A stretch of DNA of 26,254 nt from a virus. Position numbers and translations under genes: made by a program. The notes beneath the pieces are model-generated. The model did no database searches. It had not been told where the DNA came from and was given only the letters and a program-made list of their open reading frames with translations. Positions 6,749-12,871 of this stretch are shown here, one piece after another (positions within the stretch are counted from its first letter, which is position 1; each line of letters starts with the position of its first letter). The stretch is from the IMG/VR virus record IMGVR_UViG_3300027467_000358, positions 1 to 26,254 of that record; one strand, 5' to 3'.

Positions 6749-7094
6749 ACAGGTGGCATTGGGCAGCGAACTTACCGTAGGCGGTCTGCTTGGCTTCGGG
6801 GAATTCAAATTCACAGCCATTGCCGCCATTGTTGACGCGCAAAACCGACCAATGACAGCAATCCCAGCAGCTCAGGTGCGTCAACGCAGGTGGATCGAGC
6901 TGTTCGTATTGTTGGCCTTTTTTTAGGCTTTGGTAGATATTGTGAGCCCGAACAAAGGCGGTCTTCAGGTTCGTGGTCTGAAGGTCGATAACGACAAAGG
7001 CACCGCCTTGTTTGGGCAGTTTGACTTTGGCACGCCAGTTTTCAACGAGCGTTCGCCGTTCTAAAACAACTCGGCCGTTGAAAAGGTTGATCAT
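6714..7094 (-). CDS. Hypothetical protein with Cys-rich 'FPEA' zinc-type module
   Basis: The protein has 126 residues. The N-terminal half (MINLFNGRVVLERRTLVENW to about 70) is mixed and basic. The C-terminal part carries CWDCCHWSV, then GCEFEFPEA, then GKFAAQCHLY. The spacing C-x2-C ... C-x3-FPEA ... FA-x2-C-x-LY gives four cysteines suited to zinc binding. The same module is present in the 7845-8240 gene of this operon, so the two proteins share a domain. The start ATG lies two bases after the upstream stop. Function unknown; nucleic-acid or protein binding is inferred. Confidence 0.65.
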   Translation of the reverse strand: MINLFNGRVVLERRTLVENWRAKVKLPKQGGAFVVIDLQTTNLKTAFVRAHNIYQSLKKGQQYEQLDPPALTHLSCWDCCHWSVLRVNNGGNGCEFEFPEAKQTAYGKFAAQCHLYDDGTDSAEQD

Positions 7095-7095
7095 T

Positions 7096-7329
7096 TCATT
7101 CGTCTTCGCCGTAGGACGGCATATGAAACAGCCGCTCTAGGTTGAAATGATCTGGTGCCATCTCGTCAGGTTGTTGGCCTTCAACGCACGGATCGTTGAG
7201 ATCGCGCACGATGTAGGTCACCGGTGTGTGCCGCAGCCTGACTTGAATAGTGCCGACACGCTTACTGCGAGCAAGGACGTTAAAGCACCAATTTTCAAAA
7301 CGATTGAGGAATGGAACTTTGACGGCCAT
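7096..7329 (-). CDS. Hypothetical early protein, 77 aa
   Basis: ATG 7329 begins MAVKVPFLNRFENWCFNVLA, followed by TIQVRLRHTPVTYIVRDLND and an acidic end. It fits the operon spacing: two bases after the stop of the upstream gene and one base before the next start. There is no membrane segment and I recognise no family. Codon use and tight packing support a real gene. Confidence 0.6.
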   Translation of the reverse strand: MAVKVPFLNRFENWCFNVLARSKRVGTIQVRLRHTPVTYIVRDLNDPCVEGQQPDEMAPDHFNLERLFHMPSYGEDE

Positions 7330-7331
7330 GT

Positions 7332-7592
7332 TTAGTTGCGTGGCAGTAGGTGACTTGTCAAAACGGTGATAGCAGTATCAGCGTACCGGCTAGCCAGCTC
7401 ACTGTCAGTAACACCAAGAGCACGGATGAGATCAGCGCGAAGCACGCTGTAATCCAAGTCACGAATAGTTCCGGCAACGTCATAGGCGAAACGCTCCCAC
7501 ACACCCGTGTAGGTGTGATCAGTGCTGTACTGCTGGTAGAGGGTTTCCATGAAATCAGCGCGGCGCCGGTCAAGTTCAACACGATTCAGCAT
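7332..7592 (-). CDS. Hypothetical helical early protein, 86 aa
   Basis: The product MLNRVELDRRRADFMETLYQ continues with HTYTGVWERFAYDVAGTIRD and DLIRALGVTDSELASRYADT. It is mainly alpha-helical, with amphipathic spacing and no cysteines. The start overlaps the 3' end of the preceding gene by 17 bases. No family recognised; it is likely a small phage accessory protein. Confidence 0.6.
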   Translation of the reverse strand: MLNRVELDRRRADFMETLYQQYSTDHTYTGVWERFAYDVAGTIRDLDYSVLRADLIRALGVTDSELASRYADTAITVLTSHLLPRN

Positions 7593-7773
7593 GGGTTTTG
7601 GCTAGTGCGAGTGCTTCTGATCTTGTGTCGCAGAGTGGACCACGCCATACGGCTGTGCCATCCCAGCACCACGGTTCAAAGGCTGAGTTGAGACCATAAC
7701 CGACCCAATCAGCTCCGTAGCAGTAATGCCTTGGGCTGTCATATCGGTTGGCTTCCGCCTTGATCGGCGCCAT
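7576..7773 (-). CDS. Small Trp/Cys-rich hypothetical protein, 65 aa
   Basis: This 65-residue frame (MAPIKAEANRYDSPRHYCYG, then DWVGYGLNSAFEPWCWDGT and AVWRGPLCDTRSEALALAKT) is rich in Trp, Tyr and Gly in the centre and helical at the end. It looks like a compact beta unit with a terminal helix. It overlaps both neighbours (35 and 17 bases), consistent with coupled translation. Function unknown. Confidence 0.55.
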   Translation of the reverse strand: MAPIKAEANRYDSPRHYCYGADWVGYGLNSAFEPWCWDGTAVWRGPLCDTRSEALALAKTHAESC

Positions 7774-7954
7774 TGGCTATCGGGCAGTTTGCCTGTTGAT
7801 AGCGGATAAATGGCTGTAGTGCAGCGTGCATACGGGCGTAATGATCAATCGTGTGATTGTTGAACCGTGGCGCCCAGTATTCGGCAAGGCACTGTTGAAG
7901 AATGGTCTGGATTTCGGCTGTAGAGGTAACAGGCTGAGGCGAATTCGGGTTCAT
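7739..7954 (-). CDS. Small helical hypothetical protein, 71 aa
   Basis: ATG 7954 gives MNPNSPQPVTSTAEIQTILQ, then CLAEYWAPRFNNHTIDHYAR and MHAALQPFIRYQQAN. After a flexible N-terminus the chain is helical. It overlaps the upstream gene's tail by 110 bases and the downstream gene by 35. The larger overlap may mean the upstream gene has lost its original stop. No family recognised. Confidence 0.55.
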   Translation of the reverse strand: MNPNSPQPVTSTAEIQTILQQCLAEYWAPRFNNHTIDHYARMHAALQPFIRYQQANCPIANGADQGGSQPI

Positions 7955-8240
7955 CTATTGCCTCTGGGAAGCCGTAGGAGCATTCGCCGCGTCTGTATTC
8001 GGTGCAGTTGTGGCAGTGCTTGGCATCAGCAAGACGGGATTTGGGAATGCTGTTTTTAATGCGAACTGGAATACGCGGGATTTCTGGGGCAACGTCCGTC
8101 CATAATTTGCCATTGCGTACCAAAGAAATCGCCTGCCGAGTCACACCGAATTCCTGCCCCAACGTGTAATTGTCTTTGTCGGATTGCAGGATGTAGATGA
8201 TGTCAGTAGGCGAGAGCTTGGCGTTGTGAGGGCGTGCCAT
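7845..8240 (-). CDS. Helix-turn-helix protein with C-terminal Cys 'FPEA' module
   Basis: The 131-residue product starts at ATG 8240, overlapping the upstream TGA (TGATG). Residues about 8-50 (LSPTDIIYILQSDKDNYTLG then EFGVTRQAISLVRNGKLWTD) form a helix-turn-helix with the ending 'GK.W', matching the C-terminal domain of the 9217-9561 gene. Residues about 76-105 have CHNCTEYRRGECSYGFPEA and FASACYLY, the same four-cysteine module as in the 6714-7094 gene. It probably binds DNA and zinc, perhaps as a regulator. The last ~25 residues overlap the next gene and look unlike the rest. Confidence 0.65.
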   Translation of the reverse strand: MARPHNAKLSPTDIIYILQSDKDNYTLGQEFGVTRQAISLVRNGKLWTDVAPEIPRIPVRIKNSIPKSRLADAKHCHNCTEYRRGECSYGFPEAIDEPEFASACYLYSRNPDHSSTVPCRILGATVQQSHD

Positions 8241-8434
8241 CAAAAACGAGGGAGTTTGACCTCACTATGGCGATCAGGCGTTAGCCACTGCAGTTCGCGG
8301 TAATGGGTGCCCCATGTTTCGTGCGCCAGTTGCTTTGCTTCAGTGAAGCCGCAGGCCACCACCCAGTCGTAGATGTTGATTGACGGGATGGTGAAGTAGA
8401 AGCGACGGGGTTGGGGCTGAAGTTGAGTTTTCAT
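8240..8434 (-). CDS. Hypothetical early protein, 64 aa
   Basis: ATG 8434 is chosen over longer frames because it overlaps the upstream stop (ATGA). The product MKTQLQPQPRRFYFTIPSIN continues with YDWVVACGFTEAKQLAHETW and a basic end. The mixed beta-alpha pattern with Trp and Tyr suggests a small folded domain. It ends TGATG with the next gene. No family recognised. Confidence 0.55.
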   Translation of the reverse strand: MKTQLQPQPRRFYFTIPSINIYDWVVACGFTEAKQLAHETWGTHYRELQWLTPDRHSEVKLPRF

Positions 8435-8730
8435 CGTTGTTCGATGGGACGTTTGGAGAGATAGAGCTGGGAGACTTGATAGCTGGCACCGGTAGAAAAG
8501 CTTTGAACGATGTAGGTGGGCCATGAGCAGCCCTCTACCTTGGCAATCACTGTTGCCTCTACTTGCGGCCAGCCACGGACGTAACAAGGCATGCCGGGAT
8601 GGAAACGCCATAGATCACGTTCAGCTCTAACGCCGCGTGAATTAGGCGACATTTTGTAGGTCTTTTGGCCGAGCGGAATCACAGGCGCAACCATGCCGGC
8701 GCACTGGGCGGAAAGAACGACGTAGCTCAT
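8431..8730 (-). CDS. Hypothetical early protein, 99 aa
   Basis: The true start is probably ATG 8730 (MSYVVLSAQCAGMVAPVIPL), which overlaps the stop of the small membrane protein gene (ATGA). The longer frame to 8961 only shadows that gene. The chain has KTYKMSPNSRGVRAERDLWR, HPGMPCYVRGWPQVEATVIA and YIVQSFSTGASYQVSQLYLS, which read as short beta strands resembling an SH3-like or Tudor-like barrel. This fold is only an impression. Function unknown. Confidence 0.6.
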   Translation of the reverse strand: MSYVVLSAQCAGMVAPVIPLGQKTYKMSPNSRGVRAERDLWRFHPGMPCYVRGWPQVEATVIAKVEGCSWPTYIVQSFSTGASYQVSQLYLSKRPIEQR

Positions 8731-8864
8731 TTTGTGGTGGTGTAGATGGCGTGCTGAGTGCCGCTGTGGTGAGCGGTTTTGAGTGTCAATCCGTCGTGAA
8801 TGATGACGCCGAAGATTGCTGCCGGAAGGACAAACAGCAGCAGGTTGTAGACAGTGTTTTTCAT
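8727..8864 (-). CDS. Small single-span membrane protein, 45 aa
   Basis: ATG 8864 encodes MKNTVYNLLLFVLPAAIFGV followed by IIHDGLTLKTAHHSGTQHAI and a Thr-rich end. The first 22 residues form a transmembrane helix or uncleaved signal anchor. It is the first gene behind the promoter at 8933-8961 and carries the CA-rich leader typical of that promoter family. Its stop overlaps the next start. Membrane localisation is likely; the role is unknown. Confidence 0.6.
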   Translation of the reverse strand: MKNTVYNLLLFVLPAAIFGVIIHDGLTLKTAHHSGTQHAIYTTTK

Positions 8865-8888
8865 GGTGCGGTGTGGGTTGTCGGTTGG

Positions 8889-8961
8889 CCAGGTCGCCCC
8901 GGTTGCGTGAATGGTAGCGGCTATTTGGGCGGAGTAAACCCCGAAAACAGTGCTGTTGCAA
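8889..8961 (-). promoter_or_regulatory. Early promoter (copy D of the GGGGTATACYCC family) with leader hairpin
   Basis: On the minus strand -35 TTGCAA (8961-8956), a 17-base spacer and -10 TTTACT (8938-8933) lie in CGGGGTTTACTCCG, one base from the core of the other copies. A leader hairpin at 8902-8889 has arms CCGGG and CCTGG around the tetraloop GCGA. A CA-rich leader (CCCACACCGCACC) then reaches ATG 8864. Shared features with 10794-10822, 12843-12871 and 18003-18053 support it. Confidence 0.65.
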
Positions 8962-9010
8962 TTCGTGATGTAGACACGGCCTCTAGCGTGAATGTGCTAC
9001 CGCCACTGCC

Positions 9011-9232
9011 ATGGATCACGAAGCATGGGATTGGATGACTCTTAAGGTCGATCCAACCTCCCAATTCAACGTAGAAAAAGAGGCCAGACGCTTGGAGAAC
9101 ACCCCCAACGCCGGCCCCATTGCCGCTCAGTTGTACAGAGCCTGGAATATGCAGCAAACGCTGCTGCAGCAGGCAACCAACCGAATCGCAGCCCTAGAGC
9201 TGCAACTGATGAAAGATCAAGCGGATGCCTGA
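9011..9232 (+). CDS. Small coiled-coil protein, lone plus-strand gene in the early region
   Basis: The 73 residues read MDHEAWDWMTLKVDPTSQFN, then VEKEARRLENTPNAGPIAAQ, and a helical end LYRAWNMQQTLLQQATNRIA ALELQL. The heptad-like Leu/Ile spacing in the last 30 residues suggests an oligomerising helix. It runs opposite to its neighbours and overlaps the end of the 9217-9561 gene by 16 bases. No promoter or ribosome-binding site is clear upstream, so expression is uncertain, but the protein sequence looks real rather than like an antisense shadow. No family recognised. Confidence 0.55.
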   Translation: MDHEAWDWMTLKVDPTSQFNVEKEARRLENTPNAGPIAAQLYRAWNMQQTLLQQATNRIAALELQLMKDQADA

Positions 9233-9561
9233 ACGTTCTTCCAAGTCTTGCCGTACTTGATCAGATTCACGGTTGTGACATGAACGCCGTAATCATTGGC
9301 GATCTTTTGTGCTGATTCTCCGCCAGCAGCCAGGCGGGCTTTGATCTCAGCCACCTTCTGTTCGTTGAGTGCACCGCGCTTACGCTTGGCCTTGCGAGGT
9401 TTGCTGACGATAGAAGGTGTTTCGGCTGCGTCGGTTACTGCCTTGGGTTGAGCCGCGCCGGCTTTGATGACCTGTGCGCTTTCGATCAGGCGCTGAATCT
9501 GGCCGATGCGATTGTTCAGCTCAACAAGTTGGGAATCGGTAAGGATGATCATGGTTGACAT
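9217..9561 (-). CDS. Helix-turn-helix DNA-binding protein, 114 aa
   Basis: The N-terminus (MIILTDSQLVELNNRIGQIQ RLIESAQ) is a predicted coiled coil. A Lys/Arg-rich linker (SKPRKAKRKRG) follows, and residues about 65-110 form a helix-turn-helix: LNEQKVAEIKARLAAGGESA, then IANDYGVHVTTVNLIKYGKT WKNV. The final 'GKTWKNV' parallels 'GKLWTDV' of the 7845-8240 protein, so the two DNA-binding domains are related. It may be a regulator acting as a dimer through the coiled coil. The start ATG 9561 overlaps the upstream stop (TGATG); ATG 9552 is an alternative. Confidence 0.65.
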   Translation of the reverse strand: MSTMIILTDSQLVELNNRIGQIQRLIESAQVIKAGAAQPKAVTDAAETPSIVSKPRKAKRKRGALNEQKVAEIKARLAAGGESAQKIANDYGVHVTTVNLIKYGKTWKNVQASA

Positions 9562-9857
9562 CAGAAAGAGGATTCAGGGGATTCGGGCTTGAGCGGTGTA
9601 AAGGAGCCCTTGTTGCCCCACTTTCCGCCCCACAACGAAAAACCGATCTGCTCGGTGTATTCGTCTTTGCCGGTGTAAATGCGGATCTTCTGGCCTTTGG
9701 CTTCCGCCTGTTCGGCCATTGTCATCAGGTAGCTGGCCGCGGCCATGGCCTGTTCTGAGGTGAAGTCCACCACGATGTTTTCCTCGGGTGACTTGTCGCT
9801 TTTGCGGTTGCGATTTTCCTGGATTCGGAATTTCGCCGTGAAGGCAGTTTCAGCCAT
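9561..9857 (-). CDS. Hypothetical early protein, 98 aa
   Basis: The product MAETAFTAKFRIQENRNRKS then has VDFTSEQAMAAASYLMTMAE, QKIRIYTGKDEYTEQIGFSL and WGGKWGNKGSFTPLKPE. The central helix flanked by strands, with an aromatic-Gly 'GFSLWGGKWG' segment, looks like a small alpha/beta domain. It sits between a ribbon-helix-helix gene and a helix-turn-helix gene, and the overlaps on both sides imply coupled translation. I recognise no named family. Confidence 0.6.
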   Translation of the reverse strand: MAETAFTAKFRIQENRNRKSDKSPEENIVVDFTSEQAMAAASYLMTMAEQAEAKGQKIRIYTGKDEYTEQIGFSLWGGKWGNKGSFTPLKPESPESSF

Positions 9858-10032
9858 GAGTAGCTAGGAAGGTTGCGATGATGTGGCGAAGGGCTTGATT
9901 GATGTTCTGCCCCGATTTGGCGCAGTAAGCCCTTAGTTGACGGTGAAGATCAGCCGGAAGTTTTGCCGCTACACAAAAGCGGTTTTTCTTGCGGTTGAGT
10001 TCCTCTGCGGTTTTGGGCCGGCGCCCTGTCAT
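9850..10032 (-). CDS. Ribbon-helix-helix (Arc/CopG-like) protein, 60 aa
   Basis: After a basic N-terminal arm (MTGRRPKTAEELNRKKNR) the sequence FCVAAKLPADLHRQLRAYCA then KSGQNINQALRHIIATFLA matches the strand-helix-helix layout of Arc/CopG proteins. A hydrophobic strand is followed by helix A ending near Gly-Gln, and helix B begins at NINQAL. Such proteins bind operators as dimers and often regulate phage early genes, so it is a candidate regulator for the repeated promoter element. It overlaps the annealing-protein gene stop (ATGA). Confidence 0.7.
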   Translation of the reverse strand: MTGRRPKTAEELNRKKNRFCVAAKLPADLHRQLRAYCAKSGQNINQALRHIIATFLATHG

Positions 10033-10739
10033 ACGGGATTTTCAGCGATGTACTTTTCAATGAATTCCTTGTGTTCGGGGAATTGGATGCGATCAGCAAT
10101 ACGCGGCGCCATGATCTTGAACTGCTTTTTGAAGGCAGCAATCAGATCGTCACGCTTGTCGTATGCCTTCACCATGGCCTTCACTTCCTCAACCTGATCG
10201 TCGGTCAGGAAAGTGATCTTGGATTCAGGCTTGGCCTTGGTCTTGGGTTCAGGCTTTGGCTGAGTGTCCTGCACTTGGGACGGTTCGGCCTTGGGCGCTT
10301 CCTGCTGCAGTGCAGGCTTGGTATCACGGTGCGGATTTTCTACCGGCTCCCGCGCCCAGAGTTGCCAGCCAAGACCAAACTGAGCAGCAGCAGCGGTACA
10401 AAGACAACGGCGGTGCGCATCGGTGAGATCACGCGCTGTGACCTTTTCAAACGCAATCGCGTTGTTGCGGTTGTCCATAACCGCCTGAGGGAAGTACGGC
10501 GTTTCGTGGCCGCTGGCGTGCTCAAAGAACCCGACCACATAAGCGGTTCCGTCGGGGGCCTTCCATGCGTGACCTGTTTCGTGATGAGCCTGTAAAGCGA
10601 ACTGCCAGCCAGGCGCATGGTCGTGAAGTAGGTGGGAAACGCGACACCAGTTGATGTAATCAGCGGCGTAGGAGCCGGTTCCTTTGGTTGATACATCAGC
10701 CTGAGTGATCACATCCCCGAGGTTGGGGTAATCAGTCAT
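10029..10739 (-). CDS. Candidate single-strand annealing protein (Rad52-like, DUF1071/SAK3 type)
   Basis: The protein has 236 residues. The N-terminal domain (about 1-135) contains KGTGSYAADYINWCRVSHLL, WQFALQAHHE, strands around TAYVVGFFEH and VTARDLTDAHRRCLCTAAAA followed by QFGLGWQLWARE. The order of a 'YI.W' start, a strand set and 'R...C.A.A..FGLG..LW' resembles the DUF1071 group of Rad52-fold phage recombinases. A Pro/Lys/Glu linker (about 140-172) and a helical C-terminal tail follow. It would anneal complementary strands during phage replication. Its neighbours RusA and the RecB-like exonuclease support that role. Family assignment is moderate. Confidence 0.55.
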   Translation of the reverse strand: MTDYPNLGDVITQADVSTKGTGSYAADYINWCRVSHLLHDHAPGWQFALQAHHETGHAWKAPDGTAYVVGFFEHASGHETPYFPQAVMDNRNNAIAFEKVTARDLTDAHRRCLCTAAAAQFGLGWQLWAREPVENPHRDTKPALQQEAPKAEPSQVQDTQPKPEPKTKAKPESKITFLTDDQVEEVKAMVKAYDKRDDLIAAFKKQFKIMAPRIADRIQFPEHKEFIEKYIAENPV

Positions 10740-10793
10740 AAGCGTGCGGTGATGTGTGGTGATCGGAGAGGACGGGGCTTCGGACCCATCTGG

Positions 10794-10822
10794 AGTATAC
10801 CCTTAAATTTGAGATACGACAA
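10794..10822 (-). promoter_or_regulatory. Early promoter (copy A of the GGGGTATACYCC family)
   Basis: Minus strand: -35 TTGTCG (10822-10817), a 17-base spacer and -10 TATACT (10799-10794) within AAGGGTATACTCCA. A hairpin GGGT-CCGAA-GCCC and a leader with CACCACACATCACC lead to ATG 10739. The promoter overlaps the last codons of the upstream 10803-11549 gene. Confidence 0.65.
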
Positions 10823-11549
10823 CCCAGTGGTAACCGCCTGCCCTGTGGCCATGCTTAGCCGATGCGTAAATGGCCGACGGATCAACAAACACCTCCCTGG
10901 CCGCCGCCCTATAGCTCTTGTAGATATTTCCTGTTTCCACGCACCTAACCGTTGTGGGGTTGTAGCGATTGGGTAGGTGCACCTTGGGTTGCGCCATGAT
11001 CAGCTCAACAAGCTTGCGATCCTCAAGCGCGACAAACAGGCCATCTGGATTGAAGTGCCTGAACAGTTCAGGGCGCTTGCGGGCGAAACGCCTTAGCTCT
11101 GCGCGGCTTACAAACCAAGGCTGATTTGGGTGGTCTGATTCGCGTTCAGCCCTCAAACCTTTTTTCACCAACTTGTAAACCAAGTGTCTTGTTGTATCGA
11201 ACATCTCGGCCAACTGATTCAGTTTGTACCAGTCCAGCTCCGGCATCAAAGGAATGCCAAGCAACCGCAGCTTGCAGCGAAACGCGGCCTCTGATCGTTT
11301 GGGGAATCCACGCTCTGCCGCCATTCGGCAATACGTCATGTACAACCGCTTCGGCGGCATTGAGGTGCTGAGCTGTTCGATAATGTCCAATTCACCTTTG
11401 ACCCAACGCCTTGCATTTCTGCTGACATAACGGCGATGGCAAAGCGCACTGCAGGTCAGTCGTTGACTTTTGTGATTTCCCTTCAAGATTGGGATAACAA
11501 AGACTGACTGGCAAACGACGCATTCCCGTCGATTCTTTGATCCTTTCAC
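10803..11549 (-). CDS. Zinc-finger/HTH protein with C-terminal NUMOD1-like domain
   Basis: The protein has 248 residues. The N-terminus has CVVC and, 25 residues on, CSALCHRRYVS, a probable zinc site. A helical middle part contains LNQLAEMFDTTRHLVYKLVK, a helix-turn-helix. The C-terminus VRCVETGNIYKSYRAAAREV then VDPSAIYASAKHGHRAGGYH W matches the NUMOD1/intron-nuclease repeat that reads DNA in homing endonucleases. I see no HNH, GIY-YIG or LAGLIDADG catalytic motif, so it may be a DNA-binding remnant of a homing nuclease or a regulator made from such parts. It overlaps RusA by four bases at its start. Confidence 0.65.
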   Translation of the reverse strand: MKGSKNRRECVVCQSVFVIPILKGNHKSQRLTCSALCHRRYVSRNARRWVKGELDIIEQLSTSMPPKRLYMTYCRMAAERGFPKRSEAAFRCKLRLLGIPLMPELDWYKLNQLAEMFDTTRHLVYKLVKKGLRAERESDHPNQPWFVSRAELRRFARKRPELFRHFNPDGLFVALEDRKLVELIMAQPKVHLPNRYNPTTVRCVETGNIYKSYRAAAREVFVDPSAIYASAKHGHRAGGYHWVVVSQI

Positions 11550-11974
11550 AGTGGGTTGATGGTAATCAGTGCGCCTGGTAATTCACCCTCATTGGTGTAG
11601 ACCTTATTGCAGATCAAGTTGACAACCTGCGAATCGTCTTTGATCAAGACGCCTGTGATGCCGTCAAGCGTTGACCTGCACAGTTTGTCCAAATCGGGCT
11701 TTGTGCTTTTGTAGAACGGAGCCTTTGGTTTCAGCTCGCCCTTGCTGTTGTAATGCGCCTTGGGTCGATTGAACAGGAAAGTGATTTGCACTGACACCTG
11801 CCCGTCGGTGATGGCCTCTCCGGTCGCCAAGGCTGCTTGGCTGACAGCAAAACGCCATGGCTTGACCTTTGCTGATGCCTCAACCATTCGCCCGTTGCCA
11901 ACGTGTCGTTTGCTGCCTTGCGGGGCGGGTTCAATGCCTTGAACGGCAAACTTCATTTCGTATGGCTGAGGCAA
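11546..11974 (-). CDS. rusA: RusA-family Holliday junction resolvase
   Basis: The protein has 142 residues, close to the family's usual size. It shows FLFNRPKAHYNSKGELKPKA, STKPDLDKLCRSTLDGITG and IKDDSQVVNL followed by NKVY. The acidic residues at about 94, 96 and 113-114 are the expected metal-binding set. RusA homodimers cut Holliday junctions symmetrically; phage copies resolve recombination and replication intermediates before packaging. The gene is co-directional with the recombination genes on either side. Its start overlaps the small 11953-12096 frame by 22 bases. Confidence 0.92.
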   Translation of the reverse strand: MPQPYEMKFAVQGIEPAPQGSKRHVGNGRMVEASAKVKPWRFAVSQAALATGEAITDGQVSVQITFLFNRPKAHYNSKGELKPKAPFYKSTKPDLDKLCRSTLDGITGVLIKDDSQVVNLICNKVYTNEGELPGALITINPL

Positions 11975-12096
11975 CGCGATAGGTGATCAACTGGCGTCGT
12001 CAAGTTAATGGCGGCTACGTCAGGGCGCTTTGATAGCAGCCAAAACAAAAACCGCGTCTGCCACGTCAGGTTGTACAGGTTGTACGGATTAGCCAT
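11953..12096 (-). CDS. Small hypothetical protein, 47 aa
   Basis: ATG 12096 overlaps the upstream stop by eight bases, and the frame runs MANPYNLYNLTWQTRFLFWL, LSKRPDVAAINLTTPVDHLS, ending before a TGA inside the start of rusA. A short hydrophobic patch (FLFWLL) is too small for a clear transmembrane helix. It fills what would otherwise be a gap in a gapless operon. Function unknown, and it could be non-coding. Confidence 0.45.
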   Translation of the reverse strand: MANPYNLYNLTWQTRFLFWLLSKRPDVAAINLTTPVDHLSRCLSHTK

Positions 12097-12295
12097 GGGA
12101 GCGAATCAGGCAGTTTTCTAGGTGAATCTTTTCGCGTGCGGACTTGTAGTACAGACTGCGTGCCTCTTCTTTGGGGTCAACGGTCAGCAGGTAGCTCGCA
12201 AGCTCGGCAACGGCATTGGTGTATTGCTCTGGATCCCATAGGTCGTACTTGGCCAGGATGGCTTCGATCTGATCGTCTATGGGAGAGCCAGCCAT
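12089..12295 (-). CDS. Small helical hypothetical protein, 68 aa
   Basis: The product MAGSPIDDQIEAILAKYDLW then has DPEQYTNAVAELASYLLTVD and a charged helix EARSLYYKSAREKIHLEN. It is acidic and helical, without cysteine clusters. The start ATG 12295 overlaps the upstream stop (TGATG). No family recognised. Confidence 0.6.
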   Translation of the reverse strand: MAGSPIDDQIEAILAKYDLWDPEQYTNAVAELASYLLTVDPKEEARSLYYKSAREKIHLENCLIRSHG

Positions 12296-12603
12296 CAGAA
12301 CTCTGCCTTTGGCAGCGTCACTCTCCAGTATTCTGTTTCGCGCTTCGTGGCGACGCCTTCAAACTGCTCTAGCTGCTGCAGCTCTTTGACGGCATTGCTG
12401 TACTGCCAACTCGTGCGTGTGCAGCGGGATACTTTGATTCCGTGAGCACTGAGGTTGCCGTCGTCATCTTTGAGATCGTCTAGGTCACCTGTGGTGTACA
12501 TCAGGGCCAGATCCTCCATAAGGCGATCAAGGATTTCCTGATGGCGGGCAATTTCGATCTTGGTGCTTGCGATAACGCCGAGCAGTGATTCGGGGTTTTT
12601 CAT
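12295..12603 (-). CDS. Hypothetical early protein, 102 aa, behind a terminator hairpin
   Basis: ATG 12603 (MKNPESLLGVIASTKIEIAR) is chosen because the longer frame only crosses the terminator hairpin and the next gene. A coiled-coil-like first half (HQEILDRLMEDLALMYTTGD) precedes a wHTH-like second half (SAHGIKVSRCTRTSWQYSNA VKELQQL). The start codon lies only six bases after the terminator's T-rich tail, so expression probably depends on readthrough of, or relief from, that hairpin. No family recognised. Confidence 0.6.
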   Translation of the reverse strand: MKNPESLLGVIASTKIEIARHQEILDRLMEDLALMYTTGDLDDLKDDDGNLSAHGIKVSRCTRTSWQYSNAVKELQQLEQFEGVATKRETEYWRVTLPKAEF

Positions 12604-12608
12604 GGCGA

Positions 12609-12633
12609 GAAAAGAAAAGCCCCCGAAGGGGCT
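12609..12633 (-). terminator. UUCG-loop terminator/attenuator abutting the next start codon
   Basis: Minus strand: AGCCCC (12633-12628), TTCG, GGGGCT (12623-12618), then TTTCTTTTC. It separates 12639-12803 from 12295-12603. The layout is the same as at 18350-18372. Confidence 0.75.
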
Positions 12634-12638
12634 GATGA

Positions 12639-12803
12639 TCAGAACAGGAGGCCGAGGCAGAAGCTGACGGCCGCAATCCACAGCGCAATGCTGACCTGTT
12701 CCTTGGATTCGTTCACCTGTTTCTCAAGTGTTGTGGTGGTGCCGGCCTGCTCGGTAATCAGCTCAAGCAACTGAGCCTTTGTAGCGCGGTTGAGGTTTGT
12801 CAT
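12639..12803 (-). CDS. Small tail-anchored membrane protein with coiled coil, 54 aa
   Basis: ATG 12803 encodes MTNLNRATKAQLLELITEQA, a Thr-rich turn, a coiled-coil stretch (LEKQVNESKEQVS) and a C-terminal transmembrane helix (IALWIAAVSFCLGLLF) that ends at the stop. It is the first gene behind promoter 12843-12871 and is followed by a terminator, so it may form a monocistronic early transcript. A C-terminal anchor with a cytoplasmic coil could be a superinfection or lysis-control factor; this is inference. Confidence 0.6.
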   Translation of the reverse strand: MTNLNRATKAQLLELITEQAGTTTTLEKQVNESKEQVSIALWIAAVSFCLGLLF

Positions 12804-12842
12804 TGGGGTTTGTGTGTAGTGAGGGCATCGCTGCCCATATGG

Positions 12843-12871
12843 AGTATACCCCTAAGCGCAAGACCCGTCAA
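12843..12871 (-). promoter_or_regulatory. Early promoter (copy B), near-consensus sigma-70 type
   Basis: Minus strand: -35 TTGACG (12871-12866), 17-base spacer, -10 TATACT (12848-12843) in TTAGGGGTATACTCCATA. A hairpin GGGCA-GCGA-TGCCC (12836-12823) and the leader CACTACACACAAACCCC lead to ATG 12803. The -35 overlaps the stop of the 30-residue gene. It is the best promoter match in the window. Confidence 0.75.

Noticed and set aside
8921-9157. 78-codon minus-strand frame
   Set aside because: It is the shadow of the plus-strand 9011-9232 gene and also crosses promoter copy D.
10071-10595. 174-codon plus-strand frame
   Set aside because: It is antisense to the annealing-protein gene; its Leu/Arg/Gly-rich product looks like a reverse-complement shadow.
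11126-11371. Plus-strand frames opposite the NUMOD1-type gene
   Set aside because: No domain, Ser/Thr/Pro-rich product, and a clear gene on the other strand.
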